A stretch of DNA of 64,000 bases from Spirochaetaceae bacterium (GCA_020632655.1 JACKFD010000005.1:248001-312000); one strand, 5' to 3'. Positions 43,683-52,470 are shown, counted from the stretch's first letter. A program made the numbers and translations. The notes: generated from the sequence alone by a model not told the origin.

Positions 43683-44189
43683 ATGGCCACTCTAGTCTCC
43701 GTCTACGAACTGCCCTCGGACGTCGCGAACGTCGTGCGCAAGCTCAAGGCGCGCGGCTTCGAGGATCTGACGACCTACTCCCCGGCGCCCTTCGAGGAGA
43801 TCGAGCTCGCCGAGGATCCGCGGCCCTCGAAGGTCCGGGCCTTCACCCTGATCGGCGGCCTCGCCGGCGTGGTGACGGGCTTCGGCATCCAGATCTGGAT
43901 GTCGATGGACTGGCCGCTCAAGATCGCCGGCAAGAACATCGCCGCGATCCCGCCCATGTGGATCATCGGCTTCGAGCTCACGATCCTCTTCGGCGGCATC
44001 CTGACGGTCCTCGGCCTCTTCGGACTCGGCGGCCTCTACCCGCGCCCCCTCGACGAGCACTACAGCCCGCGCTTCTCCGCGGAGGAGTTCGGCGTGGTCG
44101 TGCGCTGCGAGGAACGGGACGTGGCCGAGGTCGAGGCGCTGATGCGCGGCCACAACGCGAAGGAGGTGAACCTTGCGCCCTCGCACTGA
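43683..44189 (+). CDS. actD: Alternative complex III subunit ActD (DUF3341)
   Basis: 168 residues, the small ActD subunit with two membrane helices forming a hairpin: FTLIGGLAGVVTGFGIQIWM and FELTILFGGILTVLGLFGLGGL. The cytoplasmic N-terminal domain (VSVYELPSDVANVVRKLKAR) and C-terminal domain (RFSAEEFGVVVRCEERDVAEVEAL) have a ferredoxin-like ACT-style look. It follows actC by 3 bp and overlaps actE by 17 bp. Confidence 0.95.
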   Translation: MATLVSVYELPSDVANVVRKLKARGFEDLTTYSPAPFEEIELAEDPRPSKVRAFTLIGGLAGVVTGFGIQIWMSMDWPLKIAGKNIAAIPPMWIIGFELTILFGGILTVLGLFGLGGLYPRPLDEHYSPRFSAEEFGVVVRCEERDVAEVEALMRGHNAKEVNLAPSH

Positions 44190-44766
44190 TCACGGTTCGC
44201 GCTCCTCGCGGAAGGTCCTCGCGGCGACCCTGCTCATGGCCCTCGTCGGCCTGCCGGGCTGCTGGGAGCAGGTCTCCGTCGAGTGGTTCCCGCAGATGAA
44301 GTGGCAGAAGGCCGTGCAGGCCTTCGAGCTGAACGACTACCAGGATCGCGTTTCGCTCTTCTCGCCGCCGGACGGCACGGTTCCCGTCGGCTGGGCGGAC
44401 GTCGCCGAGCCGGCGGACCTCGCGGTCGCCGACCAGGAGGCGCTCGTCAACCCGCGCAAGCCGACCCTCGAGTCGCTCAAGCGCGGGCAGGAGCTCTTCG
44501 ACATCACCTGCGCCGCGTGTCACGGCCCGACGGGCGGCGGCGACGGCCCGATCGCCGCGCCGAACGGCCCGATCGCCGGCGTGCTGCCGATCGGTCCGGG
44601 CTCGCCGATGGGCTTCAGCCTGGCCCCCGGTCTCACGGACGGCCACATCTATACGACGATCTCGCTGGGTCGCGGCCGGATGCCGAGCTACCGACGCATC
44701 TCGCCCGACGGACGCTGGGACATCGTCAACTACATTCGTGACCTGAACGGTCAGGGAGGCAGGTAG
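44173..44766 (+). CDS. actE: Alternative complex III subunit ActE, monoheme cytochrome c lipoprotein
   Basis: 197 residues from a TTG start at 44173. The start is supported by a perfect AGGAGG at 44161-44166, 6 bases upstream, inside actD. A lipoprotein signal (VLAATLLMALVGLPGC) precedes the fold. One heme site, FDITCAACHGPTGGGDG, and the axial methionine in LGRGRMPSYRRI complete a class I cytochrome c. It passes electrons to an oxidase or periplasmic carrier. Its stop overlaps the actF GTG by 1 bp. Confidence 0.95.
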   Translation: MRPRTDHGSRSSRKVLAATLLMALVGLPGCWEQVSVEWFPQMKWQKAVQAFELNDYQDRVSLFSPPDGTVPVGWADVAEPADLAVADQEALVNPRKPTLESLKRGQELFDITCAACHGPTGGGDGPIAAPNGPIAGVLPIGPGSPMGFSLAPGLTDGHIYTTISLGRGRMPSYRRISPDGRWDIVNYIRDLNGQGGR

Positions 44767-46085
44767 TGAGCACCGCGACGACGGCTCCCGAGCGCGCGAA
44801 TCCGGGCGCGCTGCCCCAGCCGGTCTTCAACCTCTGCATCGCGTTCATCGTGATCGGGCTGATCTGCTTCGGCGTCGGCCTCGCGAAGAACCCGCAGGCG
44901 ACCTGGCTGGCCTACCACACGAACTTCATCTACTTCACGTTCATGGCCTGCGGCGGCCTCGTCCTGACGGCGATCTACACGATCGTCGGCGCCTACTGGC
45001 CGGGCCCGTATCGCCGCTTCGCCGAGGCGCTCGCCGCCTTCCTCCCGATCGCCTTCGTGCTCGGCCTCGTCGGCATCGCCGGCGGCGAGCACATCTTCGA
45101 CTGGCAGGCGAACGGCGCGATGCACGGGAAGGAAGGTTGGCTCACTCCGACCCGGTTCTACGTGATGGACATGGGCCTGCTGGGTGCGCTGGCGCTCCTG
45201 TCGGTGCTGTTCATCAAGGCTTCGGTCCGCCCGACGCTGCGCAATCTCGCCGAGAACGGGACGGGCTTCGCCAAGCGGATGGCCGAGAGCTGGACCGCGG
45301 GCTGGAAGGGTGACGAAGAGGAGCGGGTCGCGGCGAAGAGCCGGACCTCGTTCCTCGCGCCGATCATCGCCCTGATCTACGGGCTGGGCTTCGCCTTCTT
45401 CGCCTTCGATCAGGTCATGAGCATGGAGCAGGCCTGGTTCTCGAACCTCTTCGGGAACTTCGTGTGCTGGGGCGGGATCCTCTCCGCCGTCGCCGCCTGC
45501 GCCCTCTCGGGTCTGCTCAGCCGGGACCTCGACGGCTTCCAGGGCCAGATCACCCAGAGCCGCATGCACGACATCGGGAAGATGATGTTCGCCTTCTCGA
45601 TCTTCTGGATGTACCTCTTCTGGTCGCAGTACCTGGTCATCTACTACGGCAACCTGCCGGAGGAGACCTACTACCTGCGCGATCGGCTGGGCGACCAGTT
45701 CCTGATCGACAAGGGCTACTCGGCGGCGGCCTTCGCCAAGAGCTGGGGCAACTGGGACTTCCAGTGGGCGCGGCTGCAGACCGGCTACGGCTGGGTCTCG
45801 ATGGCGGCCTGGGCCTGCAACTGGCTGATCCCCTTCTGGGTCCTGCTCGGGCAGCGCCCCAAGAAGACGCCCTGGATCGCGGGGCCGGTCGCTGCGACGC
45901 TGCTCTTCGGCCTCTGGCTCGAGCGGAACCTGCTGGTCTGGCCCTCGGTCGTGAAGGGCGACATGCTCGCGCCCTTCGGCGGCATCCAGATCGGCATCGC
46001 CCTCGGCTTCCTCGGCGCCTTCCTGATGGTGGTGCTCTTCTACTCGCGGGTCTTCCCGACGGTGGCGGTGTCGCCCGAGGACTGA
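44766..46085 (+). CDS. actF: Alternative complex III subunit ActF, second NrfD-like membrane protein
   Basis: 439 residues from GTG 44766 (TAGTG overlap with actE). It has about ten helices and is homologous to ActC, but lacks some quinol-site features. Segments: VFNLCIAFIVIGLICFGVGL, NFIYFTFMACGGLVLTAIYT, the conserved MSMEQAWFSNLFGNFVCWGG and the late MQ-type helix IWMYLFWSQYLVIYYGNLPE. Last gene of actABCDEF, followed by a strong hairpin terminator. No cytochrome oxidase genes follow, although they commonly do in other genomes. Confidence 0.95.
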   Translation: MSTATTAPERANPGALPQPVFNLCIAFIVIGLICFGVGLAKNPQATWLAYHTNFIYFTFMACGGLVLTAIYTIVGAYWPGPYRRFAEALAAFLPIAFVLGLVGIAGGEHIFDWQANGAMHGKEGWLTPTRFYVMDMGLLGALALLSVLFIKASVRPTLRNLAENGTGFAKRMAESWTAGWKGDEEERVAAKSRTSFLAPIIALIYGLGFAFFAFDQVMSMEQAWFSNLFGNFVCWGGILSAVAACALSGLLSRDLDGFQGQITQSRMHDIGKMMFAFSIFWMYLFWSQYLVIYYGNLPEETYYLRDRLGDQFLIDKGYSAAAFAKSWGNWDFQWARLQTGYGWVSMAAWACNWLIPFWVLLGQRPKKTPWIAGPVAATLLFGLWLERNLLVWPSVVKGDMLAPFGGIQIGIALGFLGAFLMVVLFYSRVFPTVAVSPED

Positions 46086-46133
46086 GACCGGACGAGACGG
46101 GACGCGTCGCAGGCGGCGCGATCGATCGATGCA

Positions 46134-46171
46134 ACGAAGCGGAGTCACCGGACCGGGTGGCTCCGCTTCGT
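46134..46171 (+). terminator. Hairpin terminator after the act operon
   Basis: A 15-bp stem, 46135-46149 (CGAAGCGGAGTCACC) with 46156-46170 (GGTGGCTCCGCTTCG), has a single G-U pair and a 6-base loop; one more A-T pair (46134 with 46171) closes it. The run after it is TGCTTCGGG, not a clear U-tract, so termination may be Rho-assisted. It lies 50 bp after the actF stop. Confidence 0.75.
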
Positions 46172-46264
46172 GCTTCGGGAGCCGGTCCTGCTCGCGAGCG
46201 CGCCGGGCCGGGGCGGGCGTGTTCGATCCGGTCCGGCTCTCTTGCAGGAGGCTATCCTCGCGCG

Positions 46265-47806
46265 ATGTCCATGCCCCCCGACCCCGAGCGAGTCGCCGGC
46301 GCGGCCGAGGCCGCGAGTCCGCCCGCTGCGGGCGACGGCGATGCGGCCGGGCTCGACGCGGCCGGCGGGACGCGGCGCATCCGCCTGGCGCGCAGCGGCG
46401 CCGTCGAGCTCCTGCCCCACGGCTTCCGCGTGATCGAGCCGCGGGGCCTCAAACGCTCGCCGACCCATCTCTACGACACGATCACGCACGTGCACGACGG
46501 CGCGAGCCTGCTGCTCATCGGCACGACCGCGGGTCTGATCACGCTGCGCCACACCGACTTCCCCGACCCGAAGACGGGGCCAGCTGCCTTGCGGAGCGCG
46601 CTGCTCGAGCGCGTCGCCGCCCAGCCCGACGGCGCGCGGCAGCTCGCGGAGATGGAGCGCCTCGAGGCGATGGGCGACGAGCGACGCGGCTGCTGGGCCG
46701 TCTGGACCGTGAGCGCGCTCTGCCTCCTCGTGACCGCCCTGCAGCTGCGCGAGCCCGAGCTCGAGCAGATGGGCGCGTTCATGCCCGAGCTCTTCCTGCG
46801 CGGGGAGACCTGGCGCGCGGTCACGGCGCATTTCCTCCACGGGCTCTCGCCGGCGCCGCGCTTCGTGTCGTGGCTGCTCGGCGGACTTCCCTGGCTGCCC
46901 TTCCATCTCGCGGTCAACGTCGGCGGTCTCCTCGTGCTCGGCCATCTCGTCGAACGGCCGCTCGGCACGACCCGAACGATCCTCGTGCTGGGCGCGAGCG
47001 CCGTGGGCACCCTCGCCGGCATCCTCTACTCGGGCCACGTCGAGGTGATCGGCGCCTCCGGACTCGTCGCCGGTCTCGCCGGTGCGCTGCTCGCCCTCGA
47101 GCTGCACGATCCCGCGGCGGTGCCGAGCTACTGGCGGCTGCCGCGGCGGCTCTTCTTCGGCGCGCTGATCCTGCAGTTCGTGGTCGTGGACCAGATCTTC
47201 GATCGCTACGTCGCGGGCGGCGCACATCTCGGTGGCTTCGCTGGCGGCTACGTCGGTGCGTGGCTGATCGGGCGCGTCTCCGGGAACGCGCTCGTCCCGG
47301 AGCCTCGCCTGCGTCTGGCTGCGATCGGTGTCGTGCTGGTCAGTGTGGGCGGGCTGCTCGGCATCCTGCCCCTCGCGCGGCACGAACCCGCGGCGCTCGA
47401 GCGCCATGCGATGCGACTGCTCGACACGCCGGCGGCGCTCTACCTGAACGTCCACGAGAACGCCGCCGCCTGGTTCATCGCGACCGAAGGCGAGGCCACC
47501 CCCGAAGCGCTCGACCTCGCGATCGCCCTCGCCGATCGCGCCGTCACGAGCACCCAGCGTCTCCACCCGGGCCACCTCGACACCCTCGCCGAGGCGCTCT
47601 TCCAGAGCGGGGACGCGCTCGGCGCCGTGCTCACCATCGAAGAGGCGATGCGGCTCGCCCCCTTCGAGCCCTACTACTTCGAACAGCGACGGCGCTTCCT
47701 CGGCGAGCGCCATCCCGACGACCGCCCGCCGCCGCCGGGCACCCGCGCCCCCGACGAGGACGATGGTCTGCCGATCGATCCGAACGCGCCCCGCGTCGTC
47801 GTCTAA
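46265..47806 (+). CDS. Rhomboid-family intramembrane serine protease with long N- and C-terminal extensions
   Basis: 513 residues. An N-terminal cytosolic region of about 150 residues precedes the rhomboid core. The core has the helix-2 motif HLAVNVGGLLVLGHLVE (H and N for oxyanion support), helix 4 GASGLVAGLAGALLA with the catalytic serine and helix 6 GAHLGGFAGGYVGA with the catalytic histidine, so the Ser-His dyad is intact. After the membrane region (about 340) come helical repeats TEGEATPEALDLAIALADRA and GDALGAVLTIEEAMRLAPF, likely TPR-like. Rhomboids cut membrane-spanning segments of other proteins. The ATG at 46265 (next ATG 46271) follows AGGAGG at 46246-46251. It contrasts with the degenerate rhomboid at 22821. 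Confidence 0.92.
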   Translation: MSMPPDPERVAGAAEAASPPAAGDGDAAGLDAAGGTRRIRLARSGAVELLPHGFRVIEPRGLKRSPTHLYDTITHVHDGASLLLIGTTAGLITLRHTDFPDPKTGPAALRSALLERVAAQPDGARQLAEMERLEAMGDERRGCWAVWTVSALCLLVTALQLREPELEQMGAFMPELFLRGETWRAVTAHFLHGLSPAPRFVSWLLGGLPWLPFHLAVNVGGLLVLGHLVERPLGTTRTILVLGASAVGTLAGILYSGHVEVIGASGLVAGLAGALLALELHDPAAVPSYWRLPRRLFFGALILQFVVVDQIFDRYVAGGAHLGGFAGGYVGAWLIGRVSGNALVPEPRLRLAAIGVVLVSVGGLLGILPLARHEPAALERHAMRLLDTPAALYLNVHENAAAWFIATEGEATPEALDLAIALADRAVTSTQRLHPGHLDTLAEALFQSGDALGAVLTIEEAMRLAPFEPYYFEQRRRFLGERHPDDRPPPPGTRAPDEDDGLPIDPNAPRVVV

Positions 47807-47899
47807 CGGCCCCGCCGATCCAGGGCGGGCCCGCCCGGCGTGATCCGGACGGGGTGCGTCCCGGCTCCCGGCGTCCAGCCGGCTCCGTCGCGCAGGGCC

Positions 47900-47915
47900 T
47901 GGCAGGGAGTCCGCG
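47900..47915 (+). promoter_or_regulatory. Possible sigma-54 promoter upstream of the PEP-CTERM lamin-tail gene
   Basis: TGGCAGGGAGTCCGCG has GG and GC dinucleotides (47901-47902 and 47913-47914) with the exact 10-base spacing of the -24/-12 boxes. The -24 box TGGCAG is good; the -12 box is CCGCG rather than TTGCA/T, so the match is partial. PEP-CTERM genes of bacteria with a PrsK/PrsR system are known to carry sigma-54 sites, which raises the prior. It would give a leader of about 125 nt before ATG 48051. Confidence 0.4.
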
Positions 47916-48050
47916 CCGACTGCGCAGGTCGGGCGCAAAAGCGTCGGATCGAGGCCGACGGTGGGGTGAAGTCCGGAAGGAACGCTACGGAATCCCGCGA
48001 CCAGAACCGATGAATGCCCCGTCGTCCTTCCTGCGAACGGGGGATCCCGA

Positions 48051-48860
48051 ATGTCCACGCTCAGCCCTGTCGACGAGGCCACGCCGCACGGCGCGGCCTC
48101 CCACGCTCTCTTGGGGGGTGGGTGGGTCCGGCGCGCCGCGGCGGTCCTGCTCCGCCCGCTGCGGGTCGCCAGCCTGATCCTCGTGAGCCTCGGACTCGGC
48201 GCGGGCGTCGCGGCGGCGACGCCGATCTCGGCGCTCGTGATCAGCGAGGTGATGTACGAGCCGATCGGCGCGGACAACGGGCGCCAGTGGGTCGAGATCT
48301 TCAACGGCACGACCTCGGCCGTCGACCTCTCGCAGTACGAGCTGCAATGGGGTCGGGCGGGTCTTTCCAATTCGGTCGCCCTCTCGGGCATCCTGGCGGC
48401 CAACTCGACCTGGGTGGTCGGCGGTCCGACCAGCGGCGGCACCAACGGCAATCCCACCTACGACCAGGTCGTGAACTTCAACCCGAACCTCGGCGACGGG
48501 AGCCATCCGTGGGCCGAGGACGGTCTCGCCCTCGTCGAGACCTCGACCTCGACCCTCATGCACATCGTGGTCTACGGGGGCAACGGCGGCGGCTTCTCCT
48601 TCTTCGTCGACGAGCAGGGCAACCCGGCGCCGATCTTCGACGACAGCGCGCTCGCGCCGGGCCAGAGCCTCGAATTCACGTCGACCGGCTGGACGATCCA
48701 GGCGACCGCCACGCCGGGTCTCGAGCATGCCTCGCTCACGGTCGTGCCCGAGCCCTCGACGGCCGTGCTGATGGGGCTCGGCCTCGTCGGCCTCGGCGCC
48801 ATCGGCCGACAGCCCCGGCTCCGCCGCCGCGTCCACAGCCTGATCGCCGGCGCACACTGA
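48051..48860 (+). CDS. Lamin-tail domain protein with PEP-CTERM anchor
   Basis: 269 residues. A secretion signal is visible (RVASLILVSLGLGAGVAAA). The body is a lamin-tail-like immunoglobulin domain: ALVISEVMYEPIGADNGRQW, VEIFNGTTSAVDLSQYELQW and LSGILAANSTWVVGG. The end has the PEP-CTERM sorting signal: VVPEPSTAVLMGLGLVGLGA followed by basic RQPRLRRRV. Such proteins are exported, cut by an exosortase and placed on the cell surface or in extracellular polymer. No exosortase gene is in the window. It has a possible sigma-54 site and a structured leader. It may be a glycan- or nuclease-associated surface protein. Confidence 0.9.
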   Translation: MSTLSPVDEATPHGAASHALLGGGWVRRAAAVLLRPLRVASLILVSLGLGAGVAAATPISALVISEVMYEPIGADNGRQWVEIFNGTTSAVDLSQYELQWGRAGLSNSVALSGILAANSTWVVGGPTSGGTNGNPTYDQVVNFNPNLGDGSHPWAEDGLALVETSTSTLMHIVVYGGNGGGFSFFVDEQGNPAPIFDDSALAPGQSLEFTSTGWTIQATATPGLEHASLTVVPEPSTAVLMGLGLVGLGAIGRQPRLRRRVHSLIAGAH

Positions 48861-48947
48861 GCCGGTACCCTCTCGGCCGGACGCAGGCGTCGGGTCGGGC
48901 GGAGCAGTCACGCTCCCCCTCGCCGCGTCCGGACGAAGGGAGGGGGG

Positions 48948-50480
48948 ATGGCGCGACCGCAGGACGATCCGACGGCGCGACTCGGGGACGAGCAGGCGAT
49001 TCGCGACCAGCTCGCTCGCTACTGGCGCGGCATCGATCGGCGGGACCCGGCCCTCGTCCGCGACACCTACCACCCGGGTGCCTGGGACGACCACGGCTAC
49101 TTCCGCGGCGCCGTCGAAGGCTTCCTCGAGACGCTGCCCGCCGCCGTCTGGCCGAGCTTCGAGACGACCCAGCACTTCGCCGGGCAGATCGGTCTCGACT
49201 GGCTCGCGCCGGACGTCTGTCGCGCCGAGTCCTACGCGGAGGCCCACCACGTCCGCACGGAGCCCGACGGCACGAAGAGCGACCGCGTCTACGGACTCCG
49301 CTACGTGGACCGCTTCGAGCGCCGCGGCGGCGAGTGGCGCATCGCCCATCGCGTCTGCACCTGGGACTGGGCCCGGATCGACGCGTACGCCGGGATTCCG
49401 CTCCCCACCACCTATCGGCGGGGCGCGCGCCTGGCCGACGACCCGGTCGCCACCCACCCACGGCGAGACGGACGTCGCGTCGGCGAGCGCGACCTGATCG
49501 CGAAGCAGGCCTGTCTCGAGGTGCTGGCCCGCTACGCGCGGGGCGTCGATCGATGTGATCCCGAGCTCGTGCGCAGCACCTACCATCCAGACGCCTTCGA
49601 CGATCACGGCGGCTATCAGGGCGATGCCGGCGGCTTCGTCGCGTGGGTGAAGCCGACCGTGATGGATGCCTTCGCCTGCACGATGCACAAGCTCGGCAAC
49701 TGTCTCGTCGAGATCGCCGACGACGGCGAGCACGCCTTCGCCGAGACCTACGCGATCGCCCATCACGTCGCGGGGCAGGACGCGGGGGCGACGGACCTGA
49801 TCATGGGCGTGCGCTACCTCGACCGGCTCGAACGGCGGCGGGGCGCGTGGCGGATCGCCGATCGCCGCATGACCTTCGAGTGGGAGCGGGGCCTCGGGGT
49901 CGGCGCGCAGGCCGAGCTCGACGGCTATCGCCGGGGCCATCGGGACGGCAGCGACCCCGTGCTCGGTCGGGTCGCCGTGCAGGTCCCGACGACGATCGGG
50001 GAGGTCGCCGATCGCGCGGCGATCCGGGACGCGCTCGTCCGCTACTGCCGGGGTGTCGATCGCCGGGATCGCGAGCTCGTCCGGAGCGCCTATCACCCCG
50101 ATGCCCGTGACGATCACGGCGCCTTCGTGGGCGATCTCGAGGGCTTCCTCGACTTCGTCGAGGGCGAGGTGCACGGGCGGTTCCGGATGACGATGCACAA
50201 GCTCGGGCAGGTGCTGATCGAGCTCGACCCGTCGGGCGACGTGGCGTACTGCGAGTCCTACGCGATCGGCCACCACGTCCGGTCGGAGGGCGGTCGGGAC
50301 GTCGACGATCGCGTGATGGGGCTGCGCTACGACGACCGCTTCGAGCGTCGCGACGGCGAGTGGCGGATCGCGGACCGCGTGGTGCGCTACGAGTGGCTGC
50401 GGGTCGACGCATGCGACGCACTCGACGGAGAGTGGACGCTCGGCACGGTGGACGCGCAGGACTCGAGCTGGTCCGGCTGA
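48948..50480 (+). CDS. Protein of three tandem SnoaL-like domains
   Basis: 510 residues made of three copies of a SnoaL_4-like module, near residues 10-165, 180-345 and 350-505. Each carries IRDxLARYWRGIDRRDPALV-type helix 1 (D-E-L-V or D-R-E-L-V follow), a YHPxAxDDHG motif, AHHV or GHHV in the middle and GEWRIADR-like strand at the end. The repeated DDHG and HHV residues line the active cone of such proteins. In the family this fold acts as dehydratase, isomerase or dioxygenase-associated subunit. Single-module versions are common; a triple is unusual. Possible roles: one enzyme with three sites or a scaffold. The start ATG 48948 follows GGAGGGGGG. Confidence 0.85.
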   Translation: MARPQDDPTARLGDEQAIRDQLARYWRGIDRRDPALVRDTYHPGAWDDHGYFRGAVEGFLETLPAAVWPSFETTQHFAGQIGLDWLAPDVCRAESYAEAHHVRTEPDGTKSDRVYGLRYVDRFERRGGEWRIAHRVCTWDWARIDAYAGIPLPTTYRRGARLADDPVATHPRRDGRRVGERDLIAKQACLEVLARYARGVDRCDPELVRSTYHPDAFDDHGGYQGDAGGFVAWVKPTVMDAFACTMHKLGNCLVEIADDGEHAFAETYAIAHHVAGQDAGATDLIMGVRYLDRLERRRGAWRIADRRMTFEWERGLGVGAQAELDGYRRGHRDGSDPVLGRVAVQVPTTIGEVADRAAIRDALVRYCRGVDRRDRELVRSAYHPDARDDHGAFVGDLEGFLDFVEGEVHGRFRMTMHKLGQVLIELDPSGDVAYCESYAIGHHVRSEGGRDVDDRVMGLRYDDRFERRDGEWRIADRVVRYEWLRVDACDALDGEWTLGTVDAQDSSWSG

Positions 50481-50514
50481 GCGCTCCGAGCGATGCGCGG
50501 GAGCAATCGGGGCC

Positions 50515-51402
50515 TCAGCCGCGTGGGGCGACCTCGGCCGTGACCAGCCGCCCGGGCACGCCCGGTCGGAATCCGTCGCGCCGGCCGGCGAAGTACCGCT
50601 CGAAGAGATCCGCCTCGGTCGCGTGCTCGATCAGCACGAAGCCGACGCGCTCGAGCAGCGCCTCGAAGGCCTCCGGCCGGAAGCGACTCCGCCAGGGCTC
50701 GCCACTCGCGCGGACGTTGCTCTGCAGCGTCTCGAGGTATTCGACCTGCGCCGCGGAGAGCGGGACCTCCGCCCCGTAGTTCAGCACGATGCGCGAGCCG
50801 GGTGCGGCGAGGCGGGCGATCTCCGAGAGCGTGGCCTCGATCGCCTCCTCCGTCAGGTAGGGCGTCGTGTTCATGAACGAGAAGATCGCCTCGCGATCGG
50901 GGTCGAAGCCGGCTGCGGACAGACCCGCCTCGAGGGTCGTGGTCTCGAAGTCGACGGGTACGAAGCGCGGCAGCGAGGCCGGGGTCTCCGCCGCGGCCTC
51001 GATCCGTGACCGCTTCAACGCCTGCACGTCGGGGTGGTCGACCTCGAAGACGACGAGCCGGTCCACCAGGTCCGCCCGCCGCAGGGCGAAGGTGTCGAAG
51101 CCCGCGCCGAGGATCACGTACTGCCCCACGCCGCGCGCCACGCAGCGTTCCACCTCGTCCTCGGCGTAGCGCAGCGCGCCCACGCCGATCGCGAGGATCC
51201 GGGAGGCGTCGAAGCCGGCGCGCTCGATGGACAGGGCGAGGTAGTCCGGCGAGGTGACCTGCGCGCGGGAGGCTTCGCCGAGCAGATGGATCGCCCAATG
51301 GTCGTCGAGCACGGGATCCTCGGCATGGAGCGCATGCGCGGCCCGTCCCATCACGGCCCCCTCCGCCGTTCCGAGACTCTCCCCGTCGCCGGTCTTCGCC
51401 AT
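50515..51402 (-). CDS. Class I SAM-dependent methyltransferase (PPM1/LCMT-like)
   Basis: 295 residues of the leucine carboxyl methyltransferase / PPM1-type family (Tcmp-like), widespread in actinobacteria and myxobacteria. The SAM-binding strand-turn is QYVILGAGFDTFALRR, followed by acidic VVFEVDHPDVQALKR and later FSFMNTTPYLTEEAIEATL. The end FRPEAFEALLERVGFVLIEH fits. The methyl acceptor, often a small O-containing metabolite, is unknown. The ATG at 51402 lies 39 bp after the alcohol dehydrogenase stop on the same strand, so it may be its downstream partner. Confidence 0.9.
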   Translation of the reverse strand: MAKTGDGESLGTAEGAVMGRAAHALHAEDPVLDDHWAIHLLGEASRAQVTSPDYLALSIERAGFDASRILAIGVGALRYAEDEVERCVARGVGQYVILGAGFDTFALRRADLVDRLVVFEVDHPDVQALKRSRIEAAAETPASLPRFVPVDFETTTLEAGLSAAGFDPDREAIFSFMNTTPYLTEEAIEATLSEIARLAAPGSRIVLNYGAEVPLSAAQVEYLETLQSNVRASGEPWRSRFRPEAFEALLERVGFVLIEHATEADLFERYFAGRRDGFRPGVPGRLVTAEVAPRG

Positions 51403-51441
51403 CCCGTCCGCCTTCCTGCCGTCTGCGCCGTTGCCGCGGGC

Positions 51442-52470
51442 TCAGTCGCCCGGTGCGATCAGGATCTTCGCCGCCTCGCCGCGCGCGAGCCTCGCGAAGG
51501 CCTCTTCGAGCCGATCGAGCGGGAGCGTCGCGCTGTGCACGGGCGCCGCAAGGAGCCGCCCGTCGCGCATCAGGTCCATCGTGATCCGGAACTCATGGTG
51601 GTGATGCGCCGTCGAGTTGTCGATCAGGATCTCCTTCGTGATGCAGGCGAGCGGATCGAGCCGTACGCCCCCCGGCGAGACCCCGATCAGCATGAAGGTG
51701 CCCCCGGGCCGCACGAGGGAGAAGGCCGCATCGATCGCCGCCTGGCTGCCGGAGCACTCGTAGACGAGATCGACCCCGAGCGCGCCGGCTCGGGCGCGGA
51801 TCGTCGCGTCCGCCTCCGGTCCCGGCTCGAGGGCCAGGGTCGCGCCGAGCTCGCGAGCTACCTCGCGCCGCGCGGCGCGGGGCTCGAGGACGTAGACCTC
51901 GCCCGCGCCCGCGATGCGCGCGAGCTGGACCGCGAAGAGGCCGATCGGCCCCGCACCCAGCACGAGCACGCGATCGCCGAGTCGAGGCGGCCTGCGACGG
52001 ATGGCGTGCAGCACGACCGTTGCCGGCTCGACCATCGCCGCCGCATCCACGTCGAGGTCGTCCGGCACCACGACGAGCGAGTCGCCGGGCACCGCGATCC
52101 GCGGCGCGTACCCGCCGTGCGGCGGCGTGAGGGGATGGATGCCGTAGGCGAGCGCCATGATTGCGGCGCAGCGATGGCCGTGCCCCGCCCGGCACTCCGC
52201 GCAGGCGCCGCAGGCCGGGGGGACCGCCATCACGACGCGGTCGCCCTCGCGGATCGCGGCGGCGTCGCGGCCGGTCGCCGTGACCGTGCCCGTCCACTCG
52301 TGCCCGCAGAGGAAAGGGGCGTAGGGATCGCCCGAGCGCCAGGCGGCGACGTCCGTGCCGCAGATCCCGCAGCGCTCGATCTGCACGACGGCGGCGCCGG
52401 GAACGGGAACGGGCTCGGGGAAGTCGCGTCGTTCGATCGTCTCGCGGGCGGTGATGAGGGCGGCTTGCAT
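51442..52470 (-). CDS. Zinc-dependent medium-chain alcohol dehydrogenase (second)
   Basis: 342 residues of the threonine/sorbitol/butanediol-dehydrogenase branch. Catalytic zinc ligands are visible in IERCGICGTDVAAW and LCGHEWTG; the structural zinc cysteines are in PPACGACAECRAGHGHRC. The Rossmann motif is VLVLGAGPIGLFAVQLA, followed by VYVLEP, where the acidic residue suggests NAD rather than NADP. It oxidises a secondary alcohol or polyol; substrate unknown. Preceded by the TonB receptor gene 52 bp upstream on the same strand, so uptake and oxidation of one compound is conceivable. Confidence 0.93.
   Translation of the reverse strand: MQAALITARETIERRDFPEPVPVPGAAVVQIERCGICGTDVAAWRSGDPYAPFLCGHEWTGTVTATGRDAAAIREGDRVVMAVPPACGACAECRAGHGHRCAAIMALAYGIHPLTPPHGGYAPRIAVPGDSLVVVPDDLDVDAAAMVEPATVVLHAIRRRPPRLGDRVLVLGAGPIGLFAVQLARIAGAGEVYVLEPRAARREVARELGATLALEPGPEADATIRARAGALGVDLVYECSGSQAAIDAAFSLVRPGGTFMLIGVSPGGVRLDPLACITKEILIDNSTAHHHHEFRITMDLMRDGRLLAAPVHSATLPLDRLEEAFARLARGEAAKILIAPGD

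Noticed and set aside
45464..46264. Longer N-terminus for the rhomboid gene at 46265
   Set aside because: It runs antisense or out of frame over actF and the hairpin terminator; ATG 46265 has AGGAGG upstream and starts the family-like region.
47881..48050. Known c-di-GMP (GEMM), cobalamin or other named riboswitch before the PEP-CTERM gene
   Set aside because: Only a GCAAAAGC-like core and short hairpins match; required tetraloop/receptor and conserved bulges are not present, so no class is assigned.
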